Shown here in pieces: positions 6,167 to 12,760 of a stretch of 12,760 nt of DNA. Source of the stretch: Tannerella sp. (GTDB taxonomy: Bacteria; Bacteroidota; Bacteroidia; Bacteroidales; Tannerellaceae); assembly GCA_031263835.1 (NCBI GenBank), contig JAISEZ010000170.1, forward strand, positions 1-12,760. Direction: 5' to 3'. A program made the position numbers and the translations under genes. The first letter of the stretch is position 1; every line of letters begins with the position of its first letter. Under the pieces are notes generated by a model. It did no database searches, was not told the origin of the DNA, and worked only from the letters and a program-made list of their open reading frames with translations.

Positions 6167-7171
6167 TCAAAGTCCGCCCAGCGTTGCAACATCACCGTCA
6201 CCCAGGGCTTTGTCCCAGATGGCTACGGCGGCAACGTCCATCTCGTTGTCTTCACCGTCTTCGTCGGCAAACAGCAATACACCCTGCGGCAACCAGGAAG
6301 CATGACCGTCGGCGCCCGGTTCCTTTTCGTCAATCAGCCTGCCGTTCAGGAAATATTTTGCTTTTCCCGCTTTGACAGTGACGACCATCCGGAACCATTT
6401 GTTTGCCTCCATCCTGGTTTTGTCGGTATAATTCCCGCGGATACCCCAGTCTGCTCCCGGACGGAGGAAGAAATCGCCATCGCTTCCCATATCCAGGTTG
6501 TCCGTCTCATAAATGCTGTAATACACGCCCAGCGCAGGTATCTGAAAATCTACCAGCAGCGTGTATTCCGAGACTTTACCGTTGCTCCCGGCCGCAAAAC
6601 CGTGATCACACCTGAAATAACTCTGTTTCGGTACACGAACGGCGAAATTCCTTTTCGTCGGGCCGGCTACCCGTGCGAAGCCCTCCAGCGAAGGCGCGCC
6701 GACCGTCCGGTTTCCGTCCATTTTGTAGGCCGTCAGGTTCTTTCCGACAGTTGCCAGTTCAAGGTTGCCGGCATCTTCGAAATGCCATGCACCTTTTACA
6801 CCCAGCGCAGCTATCTTTTCCTGCAAGGTCACTTCATAGACTTCCACGGGTATCGTTTTGCTGAAACCGCCTGCGGAAACAACGATATTGGTGGTGCCAA
6901 TGTCCGAACCTTCCACGATGCCGACAAAAGACACGGCTGCAATGGTGGATACGCTGGCAATATCCCTGTTCTCCGAGCTCCAGGCAAATTCCACATCGGC
7001 GCCGCGCGGAACCGAAGCCACTTCGATTCGCTGCAATTCGCCCAGATTGATCCGCGCCGTTTCGGGATATACCTCAATCCCTTCGATGGCGGAAGAATTG
7101 CCGTCGCTGCATCCGCTCAGACAGCCCAGCAGCAGACATGCTACTGCACACACTAAAAATTTAGTTCTCAT
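6167..7171 (-). CDS. Surface lipoprotein with bacterial Ig-like and LamG-like domains
   Basis: This 334-residue lipoprotein is the last gene of the susC-susD operon. The start is taken at ATG 7169-7171 because the next residues (MRTKFLVCAVACLLLGCLSGC) form a clean lipoprotein signal with lipobox L18-S-G-C21; an earlier in-frame ATG at 7222 would put 17 polar residues before it. Residues about 29-112 look like a Big_2-type Ig domain (GIEVYPETARINLGE, WSSENRDIASV, GTTNIVVSAGG). Residues about 125-334 look like a LamG/concanavalin-type beta-sandwich (GAWHFED, YTLLVDFQIP, NKWFRMVVTV, KYFLNGRLIDE, MDVAAVAIWDKAL). No catalytic signature is visible, so it is probably a cell-surface binding protein that fills the SusE/F-like position and presents a ligand to the SusCD pair. 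It begins 57 bp after the susD stop. The ligand is unknown. Confidence 0.85.
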   Translation of the reverse strand: MRTKFLVCAVACLLLGCLSGCSDGNSSAIEGIEVYPETARINLGELQRIEVASVPRGADVEFAWSSENRDIASVSTIAAVSFVGIVEGSDIGTTNIVVSAGGFSKTIPVEVYEVTLQEKIAALGVKGAWHFEDAGNLELATVGKNLTAYKMDGNRTVGAPSLEGFARVAGPTKRNFAVRVPKQSYFRCDHGFAAGSNGKVSEYTLLVDFQIPALGVYYSIYETDNLDMGSDGDFFLRPGADWGIRGNYTDKTRMEANKWFRMVVTVKAGKAKYFLNGRLIDEKEPGADGHASWLPQGVLLFADEDGEDNEMDVAAVAIWDKALGDGDVATLGGL

Positions 7172-7228
7172 ACTATATTTCTCTTTATTGATATTCACTT
7201 GAAAAATTCTTGCCTCATCCATTCCGGC

Positions 7229-9001
7229 TTACGGTTCGATCGGATTGGTTTCTGCATTGTTGTCCGTCAGTCCCGCTCTGGACTTCTCGATGGCCGGAAC
7301 CAGGAAATAATAATATTTCTTGCTCGGCTGGTTCACCAGCGCCTGTTCCTTGGGTTCCCGCGTATCCGGCCAGACCTCGTTGGAGAGCCGGTGCGCGTTC
7401 ATCTCTTCCACTTTTTCGAGGCGAAGCAGGTCGGACCAGCGAGTGCCGTATTCCAGTCCGCAGAACTCCCAGCCGCGTTCGTCGAATATATCTCTCTGAA
7501 AGTCCTGCGCCGAAGCGTAATCTCCCAGTTGAGCCAGTCCGCGCGGTTCACCGGCACGGGCGCGCACCTGATTGAGCGCGTCGATGCAGCTCTGATCCAG
7601 GCTGCCCGACATGGCTTTGGCTTCGGCATAGATCAGCAATACCTCGGCATAACGCATCCAGCGCTGAAGGACGCCCGACGCCCATTCATCCCCGTTAAGG
7701 GAACGGGTTTTCCAGTCGTGCTGCGACAGACAGTCGTCGAAACGGTTTTTCGCGTAGAACGGATGCCTGCGCAATGTCCGGGGGCTGTCCCAGGACACCT
7801 GTACACGCCAGGACCTGTCGCGCACGTCATAGAAAGGATCGCCCTTTTCCAACTGGGTATCCGGGTCGTAGTTTTCCCACGTATACTCGCCGTTTTCGTA
7901 AGTTTGTCCGTTCCAGTTCCGTTGAGGCCAGCCGGCCTGTTCGGATCCGTACTGGCTTCTTACTGCCTCTATTTCCGCTTCCGTGGCCTTTACCCAGACG
8001 GTGGTCTGGAAGGTCACTTCCTTGCGTCTGCCTTCGGGGAAACGTTCGAAGAAATAGAGGTCGGCCATGTTGGTAGACCAGCCTCCTTCATCTTCTATCT
8101 GGTCATTTAATACGTGCATCGTATAGTTTTCACCCGTATTAATACTGCTGAAGGGAACGCCGTAAATCGTTTCTTCATCGAAAAACGCCTCTCCCGTCCA
8201 GATCCGGTCAATGGACACCAGGCCGAAATTAAACCTTGCCTGCTCGTCAATGACCTCTTTGGCATACTGGGCGGCTTTGGCATAGTTTTCCGTCCGTTTC
8301 AGCGGCCAGCCGGCCGACTGCAAGTATACCTGCGCCAGCAGCGCCTTGGCCGATCCCTTGTGGGGAACCAGACTGAAGGATTTACCGTCGCTGGTCGTTT
8401 TCCATTCGGCTTCCTGATTCTCCGGATAGGGCAACAGCGCGACGGCCTGTTCCAGATCGGAAATCACCTGATCGTAGATATCGGCTACGCTGCGTTTTTC
8501 CGCGCCTATATCCGTGGTGATTAACGGCATGGGAACCGGGCCCCAGAACTTTGCCAGCCAAAACAGCCAGTGCGCACGCTGGAAATAGCCCTGACCCAGG
8601 CAGTTGTTTTTCAGCGCTTCTTCCGTCACGCTGTTGGTCGGCACATTGTCGCCGTTCTCAATCACAAAATTAGCCCGCAACAGCCCGAAGTACGCGCCTT
8701 CCCACGCATCTTCCAGCCGGCTGATACCGTCGCTCTGGTGAAATTTGTCCGACTGTCCCCAGTCCCATTCGTTCCGGTAAGAATTGATGTCGTCGGAACC
8801 GATGGTCAGGAAGATTTCATCATTCGACTTCGTATAATACGTCCTGTATATCCGGTACATGGAATACACAGCCTGCTTGTAGGCCGTCACCGACTGGTAA
8901 ACTTTATCCGGCGACATGGCCGTCTTGGGGTCTTCCTTCAAAAAATCCGAACAGGAAACCGCCAGGAGCACTGTAACTATTAAAATGCTTATCTTTTTCA
9001 T
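7229..9001 (-). CDS. susD-like: RagB/SusD-family nutrient-binding outer-membrane lipoprotein
   Basis: This 590-residue lipoprotein forms the lid of a SusCD transporter. The signal peptide MKKISILIVTVLLAVSC has its lipid-accepting Cys at position 17, and the mature start CSDFLKEDP is typical of SusD proteins and rich in the acidic residues associated with surface export. The N-terminal half shows the usual TPR-like helices (SVTAYKQAVYSMYRIYRTYY, RLEDAWEGAYFGLLRANFVIEN, QGYFQRAHWLFWLAKFWGPVPM and SAKALLAQVYLQSAG). The C-terminal part has the conserved RYAEVLLIYAEAKAM, DALNQVRARAG and DIFDERGWEFCGLEYGTRWSDLLR stretches. The full family length is present. It starts 24 bp after the susC stop and is co-transcribed with it. 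Aromatic residues are frequent in the middle region, which is common for glycan binding, but the substrate cannot be inferred. Confidence 0.95.
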   Translation of the reverse strand: MKKISILIVTVLLAVSCSDFLKEDPKTAMSPDKVYQSVTAYKQAVYSMYRIYRTYYTKSNDEIFLTIGSDDINSYRNEWDWGQSDKFHQSDGISRLEDAWEGAYFGLLRANFVIENGDNVPTNSVTEEALKNNCLGQGYFQRAHWLFWLAKFWGPVPMPLITTDIGAEKRSVADIYDQVISDLEQAVALLPYPENQEAEWKTTSDGKSFSLVPHKGSAKALLAQVYLQSAGWPLKRTENYAKAAQYAKEVIDEQARFNFGLVSIDRIWTGEAFFDEETIYGVPFSSINTGENYTMHVLNDQIEDEGGWSTNMADLYFFERFPEGRRKEVTFQTTVWVKATEAEIEAVRSQYGSEQAGWPQRNWNGQTYENGEYTWENYDPDTQLEKGDPFYDVRDRSWRVQVSWDSPRTLRRHPFYAKNRFDDCLSQHDWKTRSLNGDEWASGVLQRWMRYAEVLLIYAEAKAMSGSLDQSCIDALNQVRARAGEPRGLAQLGDYASAQDFQRDIFDERGWEFCGLEYGTRWSDLLRLEKVEEMNAHRLSNEVWPDTREPKEQALVNQPSKKYYYFLVPAIEKSRAGLTDNNAETNPIEP

Positions 9002-9025
9002 CTTATATACGTTTTTGATTGATGT

Positions 9026-12000
9026 TTAAAATTTCAACTGAGCGCCAAATGTAAATACGCGCGGCGTAGGATTGACACCGGAATCTATACCGGTAGCCGT
9101 ATCCTTTCCTATAGTAGAGGTGGCCTCAGGGTCGTATCCCTTATATTTCGTAAAGGTATACAGGTTCTGGGAGCTTACGTAGATGCGAATATCGCCCAGC
9201 TTCGTCAAATTCTGCTTGAAGGTATACCCCACACTCAGGTTCTTGATACGCAGGAAACTTGAATTTTGAATCCAGTTGTCGACATTGAAGTTGTTGGTAA
9301 TGGCTCCCGCATCTCTCGGATCGGCAAATTCGTTGCTCGGATTGAGGAGCGTCCACCGGTTTTCCCATCCGTCGCGCATGGTGATACTGCGCGAGCGTCC
9401 GTGAACCGTGTTGGCTACACCGTAAACGACGTTCAACATACTCGAACCTTGCACGCCCTGCAGCATCAGGTTGGCGTCGAAGTTTTTCCACGTCACGGAA
9501 GTGTTCAGACCGTAAATAAAGTCGGGCGTTCCGCAGCCGATGACCGTGCGGTCGTCGGTCGTGATTTTGCCGTCTTTGGTGACATCTTCATATTTCCACT
9601 GGCCGGGTTTGGCTCCGAATGTGGCGGCTTCTTCCGCTTCGTCCAGCTGCCATACGCCCAGGCACTTGTAGCCATAGAGCGAACCCATGCTCAACCCGTT
9701 TTGCAGGATATGACTCTGCGGATCCAGTATACCGTCGTTGTTACCCTGGGATTCCCGGATGAAAAGCGGCTCATCCTGACCGATGTCTGTAATCTTGTTG
9801 ACATTCTTGGCCAGATTGGCGCTTATTTCCCACACCAGGTCTTTCGTTGCAACGGGTATTACATTCAGGGCGAGTTCCACACCCTTGTTGTTCATCTTGC
9901 CCTTGTTGCGCCATACCCTGTCGCCGCCGTTCACCAGCGGCATGGGTTCCTGCAGCAACAGGTCGTACGTATCCTTGTTATACAGATCCACGGTGGCGGA
10001 AATGCGATTGTCCAGAAAGCCCAGATCCACGCCGAAATCGGTCTGCGCCGTGCTTTCCCAGGTCAGGTCGGCATTGGTTACCAACGCTGTATAACCATAT
10101 AGCTTTGTGTGGCTGCCCAGGAATACATCCTCCCTTTGCAGTTTGGAAATGGTTGCATACCTGTCTACGGCCTGGCTTCCGGTAATACCGTAGCTGGCAC
10201 GCACTTTCAGGTTGGAGAACAGATTCAGATCCTTGACGAAATCTTCTTCCGAAGCCCGCCATGCCACAGAGGCCGACGGGAAATAACCCCACTTCTTGCC
10301 GTCGGCAAACTTGGAAGAACCGTCGGCACGGTAAGTGGCCGTCAGATAGTATTTGCCTGCATAGTTGTAATTGATACGGCCTACATAAGAAAGCAGCGCA
10401 TCGTTGCTATATCCCACACTCATGGCCCGGGTAGCCCCCTGGCCCATGCCCCAGTATCCGAGTACGGCGTTGTCAAAGGCGGAGTTTTCGTAATCCACAC
10501 TGTTGCTTTTGGAACTGTTAGATTCCACTACGCCTGTCAATCCGAAAGCATGTTCGCCCAACGTTTTGTTGTAGTTCAGCACCAGGTTTTGGAAATAGCG
10601 TACATTTTCATCTTTGTTACCCAGCGCAGCGGGATCGCCGCCCAGCATGTAGTCCTTGTTTTTAAACTCATAACGCCCGCTGGAACTGTAGTTGAGATAC
10701 AGGCGATACTGTGCGGTCAGCCCTTTGATAATTTCCCACGTGAACGCCATGTTGGAAGACGCACCGAAGCCACTGTTGGTTACGTTTCTTTCCCTGACGG
10801 ACACAAAAGGACTGCCTTCGTTCGGCCCGTTGTTACCCATATAGAGGTACTGCGTTTGTTGCTCGTCCGTGTAAAGCGGGTCGGTAGGCGAGTATACCAA
10901 AGCGCCGAACAGAAGCGACGTGGCGCCTCCCAGCATCTCCCCGCCGGTGCTGTTACGGTTGTTGTAACGGCTGACGCCCATATCCCATTCTATCTTCAGG
11001 TTGTCATACAGGTCGGCATCCAGGCGGTTACTGAATCCGTAGCTTTCTGCGTTTCTGTTGGGAATAAGGCCGTCGTGCTTGTTGTAATAGGACGAGGTGT
11101 AATACCTCACTTTTTCCGTGCCGCCACTGATGTTCAGGCGATAGCGCTGTATCCAGGCATCCTGAAGCACGGCACGTTGCCAGTCCGTTCCGCCGGTTTC
11201 CTTGTATTTCAGGTATTCCTCGTTGGAATAAGCCGCGGTACCGGTTGTGTAGTTATACGCCTGGGCAAAGGTAGCCGCGTCGAGCATGTCATACAGGTTG
11301 GACGGCGTTTGCAGTGCACCGTAGGCATCCACGGTAATCTGCGTTTTGCCGGCCACACCCTTTTTGGTTGTGACAATGATCACACCGTTGGCGCCGCGCG
11401 ATCCGTAGAGGGCTGTGGCCGAAGCATCCTTGAGCACTTCGATGGATTCGATGTCCTCCGCCGCAGGCATACCGCCACCTACCATGCCGTTCACCACATA
11501 CAGGGGGTCGTTACTGCCGTTGATGGAATTGGTTCCCCGCACACGAATCTTCGTATCGGCAAACGGGCTGCCACTGGTATTGGTTACCTGCACGCCGGCC
11601 ACGCGTCCCTGCAAAATGTCAGTCGAACGGAAGGTCTGCTGCCTGATAAAATCTTTCTGCCCTACCGAGGCAATGGCGCCGGTGATGTCGGAACGCTTTT
11701 GCGTACCGTAACCGACAACGACGACTTCATCCAGCAACTGCATGTCTTCGCGCAGCGTGACGGTCAGCCGGGTTTGACTGCCCGCCGTCACCTCCTGCGT
11801 GGTATAGCCGATAAAGGAAAATACCAGTATCGCCTCGCGGCTCGCCACCTGAATGGAAAAACTCCCGTCAAAGTCAGAGGCTGTGCCGGTGGTTGTTCCC
11901 TTGATAGAGATATTCACGCCGACCAGGGGTTCGCCGGCCTCGTCGAGCACCGTTCCCGTTATCACCCTGTCCTGCTGCGAAATCTCTCCGGCGGAAATGC

Positions 12001-12115
12001 GACCGTTTCTTTCGTCTGCATTTTCCGCCCCTGCAAAATAAGTCAAACATGCGACCATAAATGTCGTCAAGCACGTTCGGACTGTCAATTTTCTTAATGT
12101 TGGTCTAAGATTCAT
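9026..12115 (-). CDS. susC-like: SusC/RagA-family TonB-linked outer-membrane transporter
   Basis: This 1029-residue protein is the beta-barrel transporter of the SusCD pair and draws energy from TonB-ExbB-ExbD. It begins with a signal peptide (a basic start, then the hydrophobic stretch FMVACLTYFAGA near 19-30). A carboxypeptidase-regulatory-like domain follows at about 51-122 (VITGTVLDEAGEPLVGVNIS, GTASDFDGSFSI). Next come the TonB-box-like LDEVVVVGYGTQKRSDITGA (128-147) and the plug (TDILQGRVAGVQV, RVRGTNSINGSNDPLYVVNG, SIEVLKDASATALYGSRGANGVIIVTT). The barrel runs from about 260 to the end, with the typical SusC motifs near the C-terminus (KNLSVGYTF, IYVSSQNLYTFTKYKGYDPE, FGAQLKF). There is no N-terminal STN domain, so control through an anti-sigma/ECF pair is unlikely. 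DPLYVVNG replaces the more common DPLYVIDG. The length is in the normal range and the gene looks intact. Confidence 0.96.
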   Translation of the reverse strand: MNLRPTLRKLTVRTCLTTFMVACLTYFAGAENADERNGRISAGEISQQDRVITGTVLDEAGEPLVGVNISIKGTTTGTASDFDGSFSIQVASREAILVFSFIGYTTQEVTAGSQTRLTVTLREDMQLLDEVVVVGYGTQKRSDITGAIASVGQKDFIRQQTFRSTDILQGRVAGVQVTNTSGSPFADTKIRVRGTNSINGSNDPLYVVNGMVGGGMPAAEDIESIEVLKDASATALYGSRGANGVIIVTTKKGVAGKTQITVDAYGALQTPSNLYDMLDAATFAQAYNYTTGTAAYSNEEYLKYKETGGTDWQRAVLQDAWIQRYRLNISGGTEKVRYYTSSYYNKHDGLIPNRNAESYGFSNRLDADLYDNLKIEWDMGVSRYNNRNSTGGEMLGGATSLLFGALVYSPTDPLYTDEQQTQYLYMGNNGPNEGSPFVSVRERNVTNSGFGASSNMAFTWEIIKGLTAQYRLYLNYSSSGRYEFKNKDYMLGGDPAALGNKDENVRYFQNLVLNYNKTLGEHAFGLTGVVESNSSKSNSVDYENSAFDNAVLGYWGMGQGATRAMSVGYSNDALLSYVGRINYNYAGKYYLTATYRADGSSKFADGKKWGYFPSASVAWRASEEDFVKDLNLFSNLKVRASYGITGSQAVDRYATISKLQREDVFLGSHTKLYGYTALVTNADLTWESTAQTDFGVDLGFLDNRISATVDLYNKDTYDLLLQEPMPLVNGGDRVWRNKGKMNNKGVELALNVIPVATKDLVWEISANLAKNVNKITDIGQDEPLFIRESQGNNDGILDPQSHILQNGLSMGSLYGYKCLGVWQLDEAEEAATFGAKPGQWKYEDVTKDGKITTDDRTVIGCGTPDFIYGLNTSVTWKNFDANLMLQGVQGSSMLNVVYGVANTVHGRSRSITMRDGWENRWTLLNPSNEFADPRDAGAITNNFNVDNWIQNSSFLRIKNLSVGYTFKQNLTKLGDIRIYVSSQNLYTFTKYKGYDPEATSTIGKDTATGIDSGVNPTPRVFTFGAQLKF

Positions 12116-12261
12116 ACAAGTTTAATTTTTGATATATAATTAGTTATTGATATTTGCCGCCTCTTTTCCGCTTTCGTTTCATTATAGTGCGAAAAAGAGC
12201 GCAGCGATTAATTACTTGGTGAAACGCCTGCGGCGTTTCCGTTCATTTTAAAAAAACGCTT
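12116..12261 (-). promoter_or_regulatory. AT-rich leader of the susC operon with a strong hairpin
   Basis: This gap must carry or follow the promoter of the susC operon. A perfect 8-bp stem, GAAACGCC (12221-12228) with GGCGTTTC (12232-12239), encloses a 3-nt loop. No T run follows on the minus strand, so it is not a standard terminator in that direction. I find no clean TTTG/TAnnTTTG promoter pair; CTATAAT on the minus strand near 12181-12187 is only a weak -10-like word. The hairpin could be a leader structure or the end of the gene remnant just upstream. Confidence 0.4.
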
Positions 12262-12387
12262 CTACTTCGTAAGCATACCTCCTTTCTCCATTCGCCCGGC
12301 GTTCATGTCCACATAAGACATGAAACCGTCCATATACGAGTAAAAATCGGCATCCCTGCGCGGGATGTAATCCCTGTTTCTACTCAT
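12262..12387 (-). pseudogene. N-terminal remnant of a Bacteroidota MSRNRDYIP-type protein
   Basis: A 41-residue reading frame starts MSRNRDYIPRRDADFYSYMD and stops soon after. The beginning closely resembles the N-terminus of a family of hypothetical Bacteroidota proteins, recalled as about 200 residues long, that start MSRNRDYIP and carry an ADF motif next. After about residue 31 (NAGRMEKGGMLTK) the resemblance to that family is no longer recognisable and a stop follows. No continuation is visible in other frames before the susC leader, so most of the gene seems deleted rather than frameshifted. The purine-rich AAAAGAGAA upstream of the ATG could still serve as a ribosome-binding site, so a short peptide may still be made. 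The family assignment is from memory; a true small protein is the alternative. Confidence 0.6.
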
Positions 12388-12760
12388 AGGCGATTCTCTT
12401 TTAAACTGTTAATAATCACGTTGTAAATAATCATATGAGATTTATTTTATATGTACAGACAGGCATTGAGCGGTGGCATGTCCGGCGGACAGTTTCCCGG
12501 CCCCGCTGTTCATGCTTTGCCCGGGACAGTCATGTGTCCTGCCCCGACAGTTATCTCCGCCGCTCGCCCTTAAATCTTTGAACGGTTGAATCTTTGAATC
12601 TTTATATCCGTGCCGTGCGCAGGATACAAGGTGTTCCTCTTGCCAGCAGGCAACAGGCAACCTTCCCGCGCCGTGCGATGAGGTGCACGCGGACAGGTAC
12701 AATAAGGAATAATAGTTGCGAAAGACGCTTAAAGCGCTGAAAATGACATAAATGAATGGG
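12388..12760. other. Gene-free region upstream of the remnant
   Basis: About 370 bases without a convincing gene. A reading frame over 12442-12702 on the minus strand translates repeat sequence and lacks any family resemblance. The stretch holds an AT-rich part (12400-12450), small palindromes (GTCCGGCGGAC at 12480-12490; GGACA/TGTCC at 12524-12539) and the second copy of the octamer repeat. I see no tRNA and no clear promoter. Confidence 0.5.
12557..12603. repeat. Dispersed repeat with four octamers, copy 2
   Basis: The head CCGCCGCTCGCCCTT (12557-12571) is identical to that at 5102-5116. It is followed by four 8-bp units (AAATCTTT, GAACGGTT, GAATCTTT, GAATCTTT; 12572-12603) where copy 1 has five. 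Both copies lie in the same orientation and outside genes. Confidence 0.85.

Noticed and set aside
10109..12097. 662-codon plus-strand frame opposite susC
   Set aside because: No domain resemblance; the minus strand is an intact SusC with all motifs.
12116..12190. Standard Bacteroidota promoter for susC
   Set aside because: No TTTG-N19-21-TAnnTTTG pair on the minus strand; TAAACTTG overlaps the start region and the CTATAAT word has no partner box.
12442..12702. 86-codon minus-strand frame
   Set aside because: It runs through the octamer repeat (KIQPFKD peptide) and has no family resemblance.

Overview
The window looks like a chromosomal segment from a member of the Bacteroidota, most likely the order Bacteroidales. 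The evidence is a SusC/SusD outer-membrane pair, lipoproteins with Bacteroidota-type lipoboxes, a Crp/Fnr regulator preceded by a TTTG-N20-TAnnTTTG promoter, and several short dispersed intergenic repeats of kinds common in this phylum. Genus cannot be fixed from the sequence. The left operon is visibly richer in GC than the right one (lines near 1.3 kb exceed 70% GC, lines near 10 kb are about 50%).

Left block (1-4574, + strand): a tight operon encoding a membrane-fusion lipoprotein, an HAE-1-type RND inner-membrane pump and a small PII-like protein. The first two would form the inner-membrane and periplasmic parts of a tripartite efflux pump. No TolC-like channel gene is visible; it may lie before position 1. 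The PII-like gene starts 3 bases after the pump stop codon, which suggests a regulatory or sensory partner for the pump.

Middle block (4575-5157): a gap between convergent genes that is almost entirely repeats. It holds a TAGT/GTTGGCA-rich low-complexity stretch, a 267-bp element bounded by perfect 20-bp inverted repeats, seven tandem copies of a 23-24-bp unit each built round a 14-bp palindrome, and an octamer (GAATNNNN) array. A second copy of the last repeat lies at 12557-12603.

Right block (5158-12760, all genes on the - strand). Read in transcription order, there is a gene-poor region with a short remnant of a Bacteroidota protein family (12262-12387), then susC (TonB-dependent transporter), susD (surface substrate-binding lipoprotein) and an Ig-plus-LamG lipoprotein gene. 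Two successive terminator-like hairpins follow. The crp/fnr-type regulator comes next, with its own promoter. The susC-susD-lipoprotein operon should make an outer-membrane nutrient-uptake complex, probably for a glycan or glycopeptide, but no degradative enzyme lies inside the window, so the substrate cannot be named.

The most unusual feature is the palindrome array at 4931-5094. One copy has changed both arms of its palindrome in a matching way, as expected if the paired or two-fold symmetric structure is maintained.
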